Of a stretch of 32,248 nucleotides of DNA, positions 13,629-22,599 are shown one piece after another. The notes below the pieces were generated by a model that was given only the letters and a program-made list of their open reading frames with translations, was not told the origin of the DNA and did no database searches. Each line of letters opens with the position of its first letter. Position 1 is the first letter of the stretch. The DNA is from Prochlorococcus sp. AG-409-I11 (GTDB lineage: Bacteria > Cyanobacteriota > Cyanobacteriia > PCC-6307 > Cyanobiaceae), in NCBI GenBank assembly GCA_003215725.1, contig QCJX01000002.1:1-32248 (forward strand), written 5' to 3'. The position numbers and the translations under genes are program-made.

Positions 13629-14183
13629 ATGAGCATATCTCCCGTGAAAGCACTTTTTCTAAAAGTAATTTTTGGTTTCGTTCTGTTCTTATTCATCTCT
13701 TCACCTTCTTTAGCTGTTTTGGAACAGGGTGATGAAGTCCCCAATTATGTGAGGTCAAACATCACTGGGTTTGATTTTCATGGTCAAGATCTTTCAAAGT
13801 CCTCTATTGCTGGAGCTGTTGCTAGAGATGCAGACTTTAGTGATGTAGACCTACATGGAACTGTACTAACCCTTTCTGATCTTAAAGGGGCAAACTTGAA
13901 TGGTATAAACCTTACTGATACTCTTGCTGACAGAGTTAATTTTCAGAAAACAGACCTCAGAAATGCTGTACTTACTAATATGATTGCTTCAGGTAGCAGC
14001 TTTGCTGGAGCAAGAATAGAAGGAGCGGATTTTAGTTATGCTGTTTTAGATAGCGATGATCAAAGGAATCTTTGTAAGATTGCTGAAGGTGTTAACCCCG
14101 TAACCCATATTTCAACTACTGAGAGCTTGGAATGCTCTGAGCAAATTACTGGTGGATATAGACCTGCGATGCCCGGGAGTTAA
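13629..14183 (+). CDS. Thylakoid-lumenal-type pentapeptide-repeat protein
   Basis: This encodes a 184-residue exported protein. Residues 1-29 form a signal peptide ending SSPSLA. Residues from about 44 to 140 are pentapeptide repeats of the A(D/N)Lxx type (GFDFHGQDL, DADFSDVDL, GANLNGINL, KTDLRNAVL, GADFSYAVL), which build a right-handed square beta-helix. The C-terminal part DDQRNLCKIAEGVNP and SLECSEQ carries Cys149 and Cys169, which could form a disulfide; this ending is shared with lumenal pentapeptide proteins of cyanobacteria and chloroplasts (TL15/TL17-like). Their biochemical role is not established. The protein should act in the thylakoid lumen or periplasm. Confidence 0.88.
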   Translation: MSISPVKALFLKVIFGFVLFLFISSPSLAVLEQGDEVPNYVRSNITGFDFHGQDLSKSSIAGAVARDADFSDVDLHGTVLTLSDLKGANLNGINLTDTLADRVNFQKTDLRNAVLTNMIASGSSFAGARIEGADFSYAVLDSDDQRNLCKIAEGVNPVTHISTTESLECSEQITGGYRPAMPGS

Positions 14184-14280
14184 TTAATTACTGACAACTC
14201 TATTTTGCATTCTTTTGTTTTTGTATTGCATCTTTATGAATATTTTGCTTCCTTTGGGGTAATTCATTCAAAGCTCCTCA

Positions 14281-14532
14281 GTGAATCATTACTGGCCGAA
14301 TCGACCTGACCCTAAAGGTTTCTCTATAGAGACGCTTGCAAAGCGATATCGAGAAAGACTAGCTAACTCTGACTTTGAAAGTGAAAGAACCAAAGATCAT
14401 AAAAATGATACCGCTAGTGATTATTTGCAATTGAATAAGGAAGATGGACTGAAAAAAACAATACAATCAAACAATGAGCACACTACTCATTGGGCTAATA
14501 GATACTTTGATGAATACCATGATGTCGCTTAA
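14281..14532 (+). CDS. Conserved-type hypothetical protein (83 aa), GTG start
   Basis: This encodes an 83-residue soluble, hydrophilic protein. It begins at GTG with NHYWPNRPDPKGFSIETLAK, then a basic helix (RYRERLANSDFESERTKD), a polar linker and an HWANRYFDEYHDVA ending. Aromatic residues at both ends and a charged helix between them suggest a small folded or partner-binding protein. There is no signal peptide or membrane segment. No family is recognised. It follows the pentapeptide gene by 97 bases on the same strand and may share its transcript. Confidence 0.62.
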   Translation: MNHYWPNRPDPKGFSIETLAKRYRERLANSDFESERTKDHKNDTASDYLQLNKEDGLKKTIQSNNEHTTHWANRYFDEYHDVA

Positions 14533-14658
14533 AGAAGACAGCTTTTATAAGCCAGCTATCAGATAAATTTATAAACATAGTTACCATATATAATTTGAGA
14601 TGACATGTTGCTTACTTTATTAGCATTATTTATTTTATGAATTAGCTTTAGCTAAATT

Positions 14659-15021
14659 TTAAATATATTTCTTTTTCCCTTCAGCAGTAAACTTGTAAAC
14701 ACCTCCTTTGGGACCTAAGTATAAAACTTCTCCATTAATTTTAGAATGACCATACTTATTTAATCTTGCTCTATGGATATCTGCTTTTTCCCTTAATTGA
14801 TTTTCATTATCGTGGTCACCAAGATTAATATTGCTATCAGGGTCTACCATTAATGAGTTTGATAAGTTATAAGCTAGGCGAGCTCTGAGTCGATTATTTC
14901 CTTTAAGTTTATTGCGAAACCTACTTATAACTGTATTTTTAGATTGGATATTTCTTCGTAAACTCTGAAAGTATTGGAAAATCAGTATCATCGCCAAAAT
15001 TGAGACTAGAATTATAGTCAT
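14659..15021 (-). CDS. Membrane-anchored protein with C-terminal GGVYxFT motif
   Basis: This encodes a 120-residue protein. An N-terminal helix (about 2-18, IILVSILAMILIFQYF) is followed by a basic region (SLRRNIQSKNTVISRFRNK). The C-terminus is YLGPKGGVYKFTAEGKKKYI. A short motif of this type, GP-GG-Y followed by a basic G-K-K-Y-I/V end, occurs at the C-termini of many unrelated cyanobacterial, phage and algal-virus proteins as a small adaptor-like unit. Here it would sit in the cytoplasm. The middle holds a polar helix (NQLREKADIHRARLNKYG). Function unknown. Confidence 0.62.
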   Translation of the reverse strand: MTIILVSILAMILIFQYFQSLRRNIQSKNTVISRFRNKLKGNNRLRARLAYNLSNSLMVDPDSNINLGDHDNENQLREKADIHRARLNKYGHSKINGEVLYLGPKGGVYKFTAEGKKKYI

Positions 15022-15093
15022 TAGAATCTATGAAATTTTCTTTATGAATTAAAGCGTATACCGATGACTTTTGCTAGTCTTCTAGTTTATCAA

Positions 15094-15303
15094 TCAAGAC
15101 TTGATGATTATGTCAAAGTTAAATCCAAAATTGCTTTTCTTTGAAAGAATCTGCTTTCTATAAACACCTTTCCTGAATGATGAAATTATTATAAATATAG
15201 AATCTATGAACAGTATGGTGGAAGTAATGGCAAGCAAGATCGCATAATATGTTGCCGATTTTTTTTGTTTGCTTTGGACCACTTCCCTTTTTTCTTCTTC
15301 CAT
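15094..15303 (-). CDS. Hypothetical single-helix membrane protein (69 aa)
   Basis: The basic start MEEEKREVVQSKQKKSATYY is followed by one membrane helix at about 20-42 (AILLAITSTILFIDSIFIII) and a basic tail (SFRKGVYRKQILSKKS). Orientation is likely N-out or with both ends near the membrane surface; the charges do not decide it. No family recognised. It lies between two minus-strand genes and has no clear ribosome site. Confidence 0.45.
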   Translation of the reverse strand: MEEEKREVVQSKQKKSATYYAILLAITSTILFIDSIFIIISSFRKGVYRKQILSKKSNFGFNFDIIIKS

Positions 15304-15361
15304 ATTTTATTATTCTTGTACATATAACAATTTAATCTATCTGTCCTAGAGGAGATAGTTT

Positions 15362-16213
15362 TTATGATCTATTGCAATATGGCCCAAAAAAACTTGTACA
15401 TTTAGCACCCAGATGGGCTCCTAAACTGATAGCTTTCTCCAGGCTCCATTTTGAAGCAAGACCTACAGTGACACCTGCAGCAAAGTTGTCTCCGCAACCA
15501 TAAGTATCTACTATTTTTGATTTAAGCTTGGTAGCTTTATATCTTCCGCCAGGCCAGGCCTCTCCGCCAAGTGCCCCCTCTGTTGAAATCCTTACTAACG
15601 GGTTTGGAGAAACTTTTTCTCCAATATCTTTTTCGTCTGGATCAAGTCCACTACCTATCAGTGCATCAAATTTAACATTAGCTTCTTCGAAAATATTGAG
15701 ACCAATTCGTGGTGTTCCTACTAAAACCCTCGCTTCCCTGCATAACTTTAAGCCAGAGCTATCAGTTGCGCTAATAAAAACTCCATCATAATCTACTAGT
15801 TCTTCCCAAGGTAAATTGTCCTTCCCGCTTGGTTGAATACGCTCCCCGGCAACAGTAATAGCCCTCTCACCCATATTATCTATAAAACTAAAGCCTTTTC
15901 TTGTAGGTTGTTCTTTCCAGGTCACATTTAAATTTAACCCTAATTCCTTTAGGCGTTCAAAACTCATTTCTCCTAGTAAGTCTTTCCCAAGGGCTGTAAA
16001 AAAATGTACAGGTTGATTTGTTAATTTTGCAAGGGCTACTGCTGTTACAGCTCCGCCTCCAGCAGGCTCTTCTAAATATCGTTTTGAGTGACTAATTACT
16101 CCTGCTTTTGGTAATTTGTCTACGGCAAGAAAGGTTACCCATTCAACATGACCGATTACTGCCAACTTTAGAAGAGGTATATCTTCTAAGTTATCTTTTT
16201 GCCAAGATTTCAT
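15362..16213 (-). CDS. PfkB-family carbohydrate kinase
   Basis: This encodes a 283-residue member of the ribokinase/PfkB superfamily, which uses ATP to phosphorylate a sugar or nucleoside hydroxyl. The N-terminal glycine motif is PAGGGAVTAVALAKL (about 50-64). The C-terminal signature is VDTYGCGDNFAAGVTVGLAS, with catalytic Asp242 in the GCGD anion hole. The mid-part contains GKDLLGEMSFERLKELGLN, typical of the family. The substrate cannot be told from sequence. It lacks the usual GAGD first position (Cys in place of Ala), a conservative change seen in some relatives. It stands alone on the minus strand. Confidence 0.9.
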   Translation of the reverse strand: MKSWQKDNLEDIPLLKLAVIGHVEWVTFLAVDKLPKAGVISHSKRYLEEPAGGGAVTAVALAKLTNQPVHFFTALGKDLLGEMSFERLKELGLNLNVTWKEQPTRKGFSFIDNMGERAITVAGERIQPSGKDNLPWEELVDYDGVFISATDSSGLKLCREARVLVGTPRIGLNIFEEANVKFDALIGSGLDPDEKDIGEKVSPNPLVRISTEGALGGEAWPGGRYKATKLKSKIVDTYGCGDNFAAGVTVGLASKWSLEKAISLGAHLGAKCTSFFGPYCNRS

Positions 16214-16383
16214 ATTTAAAACCTTAAGAATAAAGAAACACTTGTTTTATCTTACATCTTAATTTTAAGCTCTATTTTAGAAATTCTAATGTTGAAGATC
16301 CTTTGGAATAATTGATGAGGATTGATTTTCCTTGTCGCAACTTAATAGAGCAGTGTAAAGTATAGTTTGTTAATTGTTGCACA

Positions 16384-16761
16384 ATGAATTCTTTTAGGAA
16401 TCTTATTTCTTGGGGTTATCTGATGTTTGCAATCGCTGGAGCTATTTTACCTACTCTTGCAAATATAGATTTTGTAAGGTCTTATGGACCAGGTTTTGAT
16501 ATACAGAATTTTATTGAATTAGCTAATATTAACCCGGCGTCTCAATCATTATCAAGAGATCTGCTGGTTGGAGCTAGTGCTGTGTTTGTTTGGGTCATAT
16601 CAGAGTCTAGAAGACTTAAGATGAGAAATCTTTGGATAGTTATTCTTACTAACTTTCTTATTGCATTTGCTTTTGCAATCCCATTATTTCTTTTCTTAAG
16701 AGAAAGACGTCTTGTTGAACTTGAATCAAAAGGTTTCATTGTTGATTATTCTTTAGATTAA
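16384..16761 (+). CDS. DUF2834-family membrane protein
   Basis: This encodes a 125-residue protein with three hydrophobic segments (about 10-26, 60-76 and 83-104). It matches the DUF2834 layout: an N-terminal helix ending in P-TLANIDF, a polar loop, SRDLLVGASAVFVWVISESR with the conserved D and E/R after the second helix, and a third helix ending PLFLFLRERRL. Members are small integral membrane proteins of unknown function found in cyanobacteria and plants. It is flanked by a minus-strand gene on each side. Confidence 0.85.
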   Translation: MNSFRNLISWGYLMFAIAGAILPTLANIDFVRSYGPGFDIQNFIELANINPASQSLSRDLLVGASAVFVWVISESRRLKMRNLWIVILTNFLIAFAFAIPLFLFLRERRLVELESKGFIVDYSLD

Positions 16762-16785
16762 GTATTTCCTTGAATCTTGTAATCT

Positions 16786-18045
16786 TTAATTGCGATTTGA
16801 AAACCCTTTTATTAAAGGAATACTCACAAAACAAGTGATTCCTACTGTTACCCAAAGCAGTAAAGCATTCCCTTGATTGTCTATTATAAAACCAGCCATT
16901 ATTGGAGCAATGAAGGCACTAATAGCAAAACATTGAGAGTAAATTGCCATTGCTATTCCTCTGCTTTCATAAGGAGAAAGTTGGATAACTGTTTCTGTTG
17001 CAGTAGGTAAGAAAGATGCTAGTCCAATCGCCATTGGTATTTGTGCAATGAATGCCAAGAAGACTCCATATTTGTAAATATTTGAGATAGCTAGAAGGAG
17101 GCAACCTAAGCCAAAATTGAAGATGCTTAATTTCAATCCAAACTCTAGCTTTTTATTTGCTAACCAGCTGCCAATTGGCCATTGAAGAATTACTAAAAAT
17201 GTTAGTTGACTTGCTATTAAGGTTCCACTTGATGCCTCGCTAATTGCTGGCCTAAACAAGCCTCCTATAACTAAATCAAGAGGAAGAGCACTTTGAAGAA
17301 GAGAGAAAATACTTGTAGCTAATACACTTAAGCTAATTATGGGTATGAGTTTAGGTAGAAGGTTCTTTAGAACTTTGTTTCCTGGTAATATTCTTACCTT
17401 TTTTGTATTTTTGTTGGCCAATAGTATTAAATAATCTTTTTTTAAAAGAGGCTTGTTTAACAGTAAGGCTATTAGAAAAAACATACATGAAGTATCTATG
17501 ACATAAACTAATCTGATAAGTCCAGCAGAAGCTGCTATCGCTCCAATCAAAGCCCCAATACTGACTCCTAATGCATCGGCACTTCTTGCTAAAGCGAATC
17601 CTTTGCTAGACGCTATGTTTAAGCAAGTAGAAGGAACTGAGAGTTCAATTGATGGCCAATAGATGCCTGCTGCAATTCCTATTAGGAGCTGACCTTGCAA
17701 ATAAGTGGAAAAGCTATGCGAAAAAAAAAGCCAAAAATCGCCGAGGATCGCAATTACAGCAGCTGTTCGTACTGGACTTGAATAACTAACTCCAGTATCA
17801 AGATAAATTCCTGTTATGAAACGTGAAAAAGTGCCAACCAATGCCGCAAGTGCTAATCCACTACCAATTTGTGTTGCGGAAAAGTTTATTTGGTTAAAAA
17901 TTAAAGGTGAAAAATAGATCACTCCACCAGCTCCTATGGAAGCAAAAAGGCGAACCTTCGTTATTAAACGCAGATGGAGAGGGAACTGTTCCCACCATCT
18001 TTGAAAGGTTTTTGGCCCCTTCAATAACTTCAGTAGCAAGAACAT
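16786..18045 (-). CDS. Major facilitator superfamily transporter
   Basis: This encodes a 419-residue protein with about twelve hydrophobic segments in two halves joined by a basic loop (about residue 215). The first half carries GSGLALAALVGTFSRFITG and the C-terminal half PYESRGIAMAIYSQC, patterns of drug- or metabolite-efflux MFS transporters. The ATG at 18045 is chosen. The N-terminal WWEQFPLHLRLITKVRLFAS segment belongs to the gene, since picocyanobacterial relatives start this way. Its 5' end overlaps the divergent hydrolase gene by about 34 bases. Substrate unknown. Confidence 0.9.
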   Translation of the reverse strand: MFLLLKLLKGPKTFQRWWEQFPLHLRLITKVRLFASIGAGGVIYFSPLIFNQINFSATQIGSGLALAALVGTFSRFITGIYLDTGVSYSSPVRTAAVIAILGDFWLFFSHSFSTYLQGQLLIGIAAGIYWPSIELSVPSTCLNIASSKGFALARSADALGVSIGALIGAIAASAGLIRLVYVIDTSCMFFLIALLLNKPLLKKDYLILLANKNTKKVRILPGNKVLKNLLPKLIPIISLSVLATSIFSLLQSALPLDLVIGGLFRPAISEASSGTLIASQLTFLVILQWPIGSWLANKKLEFGLKLSIFNFGLGCLLLAISNIYKYGVFLAFIAQIPMAIGLASFLPTATETVIQLSPYESRGIAMAIYSQCFAISAFIAPIMAGFIIDNQGNALLLWVTVGITCFVSIPLIKGFSNRN

Positions 18046-19610
18046 TTTCACTTGGATTATTCAGCAGTTTGATAGGTGTTTTTTTTAACTGCATTCCTTT
18101 ACAAGCAGCTGAAAGGTTTTCTGTTCAGTTTGACGGGATGTTGATTCCTATTTCGATAAAGGAGTTGTCTGATTGGAGTAAGGGTGAAGGAGATAACAAT
18201 TCTGAGTTAGCTTCCTGGTTAAACCTTCTTGGCTTTGAAAGTAGAGCAGGGCTAGCAAAAGTACTTCAAGCACCTCTTATTAAAGATAAGAGTATGGCTC
18301 GCCAACTTTTGCGAAGCTGGGTTGGCCGCAAGCTTTTAGATGAAGTAAGTGACTTGATTCGACTTGATGATGATCGCACTGGAAAAAGAGTTTTTAATAC
18401 TTTGGAATCACTTTTGGATAGTCAATCAGAAGTGACAACTTTAGACCTTCTTAAGGCACTGCCTGCAGAAACTATTCATCTAGATTTAGATGAGTGGGTC
18501 AACCTTGCTAGTCGTTGGCGCAATGAGTTAAAGAGTCAGCAAAAACTCGTATCAGATTTAAGAAGTATCCCTTCTCTTCCAAGAAATAGTGCTGTTCCGA
18601 AGAAGCAATTTGAAAAATTTCAAGAACCTTCTGTACACAAAATTTCTATAGACGTATCTCATAGATCAGAACCTTTGAATCTTGAGGTTTGGGAACCATC
18701 TGTGTGGACTTATAAAAGATCGAGTTGGATTTTGTTTATGCCAGGTTTAGGTGGTGATCAGGAGCATTTTCAATGGCTTTCAAAACGATTGAGTAGTCAA
18801 GGTTGGTCCGTTGTGGTCCTTGAGCATCCAGGGAGTGACTCAAAAGCAGTTCAAGCACTTCTAGAGGGAAGCCTTCCTGCACCTGGCGCTGAAGTGCTCC
18901 CAGAACGATTATCTGATTTGCAAGCGGTTTTGAGAGCTCGAGATTTGGGAGATTTAAAAGTATCAGGCAAAAAATTAGTTTTGATGGGGCATTCTTTAGG
19001 ATCTTTAACTGCATTCCTTTCAGCTGGAGCATCACCTCAACCAAACCTTAGAGATCGTTGTCAAAAGGCCCTGGATGACCTTTCGTTGACAAATCTTTCA
19101 GAACTTTTGCAATGTCAAATGGTTGAAGTGAAAATGCCCTCAAAAAAGGAAATTCCAAATTTAGAGGCCATTGTTGCTATAAATAGCTTTGGTAGTTTGT
19201 TATGGCCAAGCTCTTCCACTGCAAAATTAAATATTCCGGTTTTCTTGATTGGGGGAACTTTCGATTTGATTACTCCTGCTATTAGTGAGCAGCTCGGACT
19301 CTTATTAGCTACACAAGCAAACCCTATAAGTAGAGCTTTGCTTGTAGAAGGTGCTAGTCACTTTTCACCGGTTCGAGTAGAGGGACAAAAAGACCAGAAA
19401 AAGGGTGATGATCTTTTTCAATTGGGCGAAGCTTTGGTTGGCTTGAAGCCAATTTCAGTTCAATCAATATTAGCTACGGAAATAGTTAGATTTTTAGACA
19501 CATTAGAAAGAAGTAAAGAGATTGGACTTTCTGTAAATCAAATTACAAACGAATCGATGAAATTTTATATCCTAGATCGTTCAACTGCTGCAAATATCTT
19601 AGGAGATTAG
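18012..19610 (+). CDS. Exported alpha/beta hydrolase (DUF1400-type)
   Basis: This encodes about 532 residues counted from the TTG at 18012. A signal peptide ends in CIPLQA (about residue 32), then AERFSVQFDG. The first part resembles the DUF1400 domain that cyanobacteria fuse before an alpha/beta-hydrolase. The hydrolase has FMPGLGGDQEHF (oxyanion-type loop), the nucleophile elbow GHSLGSL with Ser328, and an acid and His expected near FLIGGTFDLIT and EGASHFSP. It probably cleaves an ester or related bond outside the cytoplasm; the substrate is not known. The TTG start follows GAAAGG; the longer frame to 17907 runs through the MFS coding region and is unlikely. The stop overlaps that of the convergent permease by 4 bases. 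Confidence 0.85.
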   Translation: MAPSITSVARTFSLGLFSSLIGVFFNCIPLQAAERFSVQFDGMLIPISIKELSDWSKGEGDNNSELASWLNLLGFESRAGLAKVLQAPLIKDKSMARQLLRSWVGRKLLDEVSDLIRLDDDRTGKRVFNTLESLLDSQSEVTTLDLLKALPAETIHLDLDEWVNLASRWRNELKSQQKLVSDLRSIPSLPRNSAVPKKQFEKFQEPSVHKISIDVSHRSEPLNLEVWEPSVWTYKRSSWILFMPGLGGDQEHFQWLSKRLSSQGWSVVVLEHPGSDSKAVQALLEGSLPAPGAEVLPERLSDLQAVLRARDLGDLKVSGKKLVLMGHSLGSLTAFLSAGASPQPNLRDRCQKALDDLSLTNLSELLQCQMVEVKMPSKKEIPNLEAIVAINSFGSLLWPSSSTAKLNIPVFLIGGTFDLITPAISEQLGLLLATQANPISRALLVEGASHFSPVRVEGQKDQKKGDDLFQLGEALVGLKPISVQSILATEIVRFLDTLERSKEIGLSVNQITNESMKFYILDRSTAANILGD

Positions 19611-20626
19611 TAGCGCACTCTTGGATCAATTGTAGATATTATTATGTCAATTATTAAGCTAATTATCACTACTAAACTAGCAATAATTACAATTATTCCC
19701 TGGACAATTGGATAATCACGTTGATTGATAGCCTCTTGAAGCCTTAGTGCTATACCTGGCCATGAAAAAGTTACTTCTATTAAGAGCGCTCCGCCTATTA
19801 ATGAAGCTATTGTAAGCCCTGTAATTGTAAGCACAGGCAATAGTGCATTAGGTAATGCATGTCTAATCAATACTTGAGACTCTTTTAGGCCTCGACTTCT
19901 TGCTGCCTCAATAAAATCTGTATCCAATGTTCTTTCTAGATTTACTCTAAGTGCCCTGCTAAATACGCCACTTAGAAGTAAACCCAGTGTGCATGAAGGC
20001 AGTAAAAGATGTCTAATCGACCCTTGAAATGCTGCCCAATCTTTATTCATTATGCTATCTAAAAGAAAGAATCCGCTACCTTCGGGAGAAATCATACTGG
20101 GTGGAAAACGTCCTCCAATGGGAAGCCATCCAAGTATTACTGCGAAGAATATCTGTAGAAGCATTGCTGCCCAGAAGGGAGGCAATGCATAAGTAGTTAT
20201 TCCATATAATCTTGCTGCAAGATCACTTTTCCCTTCAGGTTTTAGAATACTACTAAACCCAATTAAAAAACCAATAAAAATAGCTATTAACAAAGCACAG
20301 CATCCCAACTCTAAACTTGCTGGTAATGCTTGAAGGATAATATCTTTAACAGGCTCTTCGTTATTAAGTGAATAGCCTAAGTTCCCATGGATTAAATCAT
20401 TTAAAAATTTCAGATATTGATTCCATATTGGTAAATTCAACCCTAGCTTTATTCTTAAGAGTTCCCTTGCTTCTAGATCGGCCCGATTCCCTAATATTGC
20501 ATCAACTGGATCTCCAGGTGCGACCCTTAGCAATAGGAAAACCAAACTAGAGATAATCCATAGCATTAAAGGAGCTAATGCAAGCCTAGTTCCGCTATAA
20601 CGTATTAATTCTTTCCATCTGCTCAT
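19607..20626 (-). CDS. Peptide/nickel-type ABC transporter permease (DppB/OppB-like)
   Basis: This encodes a 339-residue inner-membrane permease with six hydrophobic segments. The N-terminus has LLLRVAPGDPVDAILG, the classic DppB/OppB entry. The EAA loop that contacts the ATPase is present as FIEAARSRGLKESQVLIRHALP, and the end contains GALLIEVTFSWPGIALRLQ. It imports peptides, nickel or other solutes together with a binding protein and ATPases. The ATG overlaps the stop of the upstream binding-protein gene (ATGA), so the two are translated together. No DppC-type partner or ATPase gene lies in this window. The 3' end meets the hydrolase gene tail to tail. Confidence 0.94.
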   Translation of the reverse strand: MSRWKELIRYSGTRLALAPLMLWIISSLVFLLLRVAPGDPVDAILGNRADLEARELLRIKLGLNLPIWNQYLKFLNDLIHGNLGYSLNNEEPVKDIILQALPASLELGCCALLIAIFIGFLIGFSSILKPEGKSDLAARLYGITTYALPPFWAAMLLQIFFAVILGWLPIGGRFPPSMISPEGSGFFLLDSIMNKDWAAFQGSIRHLLLPSCTLGLLLSGVFSRALRVNLERTLDTDFIEAARSRGLKESQVLIRHALPNALLPVLTITGLTIASLIGGALLIEVTFSWPGIALRLQEAINQRDYPIVQGIIVIIASLVVIISLIIDIIISTIDPRVRY

Positions 20627-22218
20627 TGATTCAATCTTTTCAAACGGTCTAAAAGCATTAGACCACTTCCGTCAAATTCAGGCTTGGCAAAATTTGTTTG
20701 AGCCCAGGCTCTTGGCTTGACAAGCCACACTGGTAAATATGCCCCCCCATTGGCTGCATATAGTTCAACTTCATTTAGTTTCTCTAAGCGATTATCATCA
20801 AATAACTTTTCACTTTGAATTAAAGCATTTTGTAGTTTAGATGATGCCCAGAAGCTTCCACTTAAAACAGCTTCTCCTTCTTCGCAGATATCATTAATAA
20901 TTTTTTTGCAACTAAGTAATGGTGCGAGGTAAGCTTCTGGGTCTGGATAAGCCCCTGTCCAGTCGAGCATTACAGCTTCATAAGCTCCTTCTCCTAGTTG
21001 TTTATATACGGTGGTAGATTCGACGCCTTTTAGGTTTAAACTTATACAGTCTGATATATCACGGTTTATTTGTTGTTGCCACGTTATAGCTAATAATTTA
21101 TCTGCAGGCACATTTGAACGAAAAGTTAAATCAATTGTTAGTTTCTTATTATTACAGTAGCCTTCTTTAAGAAGTAATTTTTTTGCTTTTTGAGGATTAT
21201 ACTTTGGCCACCTTGGGTTATCATTTTTCTTTAATGATGGAGGAATAATTGCGAGCAACGGTTCCCTTAACCCAAAACTAACATTTTTACTGATAAGGCT
21301 TCTATTAAGGCTGTAAGAAAGTGATTCTCTTACTTTCTTGTTATTTAAAGGAGAGGTATTACTTCTAAAAGTAATATAACCTATTTCCATAGCAGGCCCT
21401 TCGCCTTCTACAAGTTTGCCTTTTTTGGCTAGCTTATTTAGAGCTAATATTTGTATATCTTCCATTGAGGTTGATAAAAGAACATCGACTTCCTTCGTTC
21501 GGATTGAACCAAACAATGTGGTTGAATTTGTGAAGTGAATATAATCTATTCCAGGATTTTCAGTTTTTTTACCCCAGTAGTACTTGAATGGTATAAGTCT
21601 TTGTTTGTCAGTCTGAAAATTATTTAGCTGGTATGGGCCCGTACCTATAAAACGCTTGTTTAGGAATTTATCTTGGTAATTTTTATAAGCCGAGGGAGAT
21701 AGAGGGGTCAGATTAATAGATGTAAGTAAACCTTTTATGGAGCTTGATGGTCTATTTAGAATTAGGCGAAGCACAAAAGGTGAGGGAGTTTCTATTTTGG
21801 AAATTCGTCCATTAATTACATAATTAAGAGTGCCAATCTTCATAAATCTTTTAATACTAAACTCCATAGCTTTTGAATCGAACTTTGTACCATCGTGAAA
21901 TAGAACATTCTCTCTTAGAGGAATAGTTATTGTTAGACCATTATTACTAATCTCTGGTAAGGATTTGGCTAGCCTAGGTTCAAGATCCCCATTTGGTTTA
22001 AGCCTGTAAAGGGTATCCCCTAAAGCACTTATAAGTTGAAGGGTTTTAAGAGTGTTTGCTTGTGCAGGGTCTAGTGACTTAACCTTTCCAGCACTAGCAA
22101 CAATTATGCGATTACTGCTTCTGCTTGGTTTACAGGAAGCTTGACTAAATATAGTCAGAAAACCAATAACAACAGCAATAATTCTTTTTTTTCTTTTGGT
22201 TTTTGATTTCAAAAGCAA
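20623..22218 (-). CDS. Family 5 extracellular substrate-binding lipoprotein
   Basis: This encodes 531 residues. A lysine/arginine-rich start, a hydrophobic helix and SQASC give a lipobox with Cys29 as the acylated residue. The mature part matches SBP_bac_5: SLDPAQANTLKTLQLISALG, LYRLKPNGDLEPRLA, LRENVLFHDGTKF and FIGTGPYQL. Such proteins bind peptides, nickel or related solutes and deliver them to a DppBC-type permease; here the permease follows with an ATGA overlap. The frame begins with TTG at 22218; no ATG is available before the lipobox, so a non-ATG start is needed. Substrate not determined. Confidence 0.93.
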   Translation of the reverse strand: MLLKSKTKRKKRIIAVVIGFLTIFSQASCKPSRSSNRIIVASAGKVKSLDPAQANTLKTLQLISALGDTLYRLKPNGDLEPRLAKSLPEISNNGLTITIPLRENVLFHDGTKFDSKAMEFSIKRFMKIGTLNYVINGRISKIETPSPFVLRLILNRPSSSIKGLLTSINLTPLSPSAYKNYQDKFLNKRFIGTGPYQLNNFQTDKQRLIPFKYYWGKKTENPGIDYIHFTNSTTLFGSIRTKEVDVLLSTSMEDIQILALNKLAKKGKLVEGEGPAMEIGYITFRSNTSPLNNKKVRESLSYSLNRSLISKNVSFGLREPLLAIIPPSLKKNDNPRWPKYNPQKAKKLLLKEGYCNNKKLTIDLTFRSNVPADKLLAITWQQQINRDISDCISLNLKGVESTTVYKQLGEGAYEAVMLDWTGAYPDPEAYLAPLLSCKKIINDICEEGEAVLSGSFWASSKLQNALIQSEKLFDDNRLEKLNEVELYAANGGAYLPVWLVKPRAWAQTNFAKPEFDGSGLMLLDRLKRLNQ

Positions 22219-22259
22219 AGTGGCTGAATTGTTTGATAACTTTGCTACAAGTTGATTAT

Positions 22260-22508
22260 TTAATTGTCTTCTCGCTTATAAGACAAAGCAATTTGTTGCA
22301 TTGAGACCTCAAATACGGGTGAACCTTTAGGAAGTAGAGGCCATTGCCTAATCCAGCATTTTTCATGTTCTTCATCTATACCTATTACTTGAAACCGGTC
22401 TTCACTACTAGTTAGTTGAATACAATCACCAAGATGCAGTTTTAGCAAACTCTTAAGGTCATCTTTAGATAACAGACTTTTTTTGCTATGCATGGAACTG
22501 TTCAGCAT
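22260..22508 (-). CDS. Conserved-type hypothetical protein (82 aa)
   Basis: This encodes an 82-residue soluble protein. After a variable start (MLNSSMHSKKSLLSKDDLKS) come strands that look like a small beta barrel: LGDCIQLTSSEDRFQVIGID, EKCWIRQWPL and PVFEVSMQQIAL. M6 is another possible start. A compact beta protein with conserved Trp-Ile-Arg-Gln-Trp residues of this type occurs in marine picocyanobacteria without known function. It lies 91 bases after hom and 41 bases before the binding-protein gene, all on the same strand, so it could be in an operon with either. Confidence 0.7.
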   Translation of the reverse strand: MLNSSMHSKKSLLSKDDLKSLLKLHLGDCIQLTSSEDRFQVIGIDEEHEKCWIRQWPLLPKGSPVFEVSMQQIALSYKREDN

Positions 22509-22599
22509 GAACTAAAAATGAGAAGAGATCTTTGCTGATTTTTTATATCTATTACTAGAAATACCAATAGATGGTTTGTTTTGCCACGTTTACTTTTAT

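Noticed and set aside
17907-18011. Upstream extension of the hydrolase frame
   Set aside because: It runs antisense through well-conserved MFS coding sequence and places polar residues before the signal peptide.
18736-19044. 102-codon minus-strand frame
   Set aside because: Antisense to the conserved core of the alpha/beta hydrolase.
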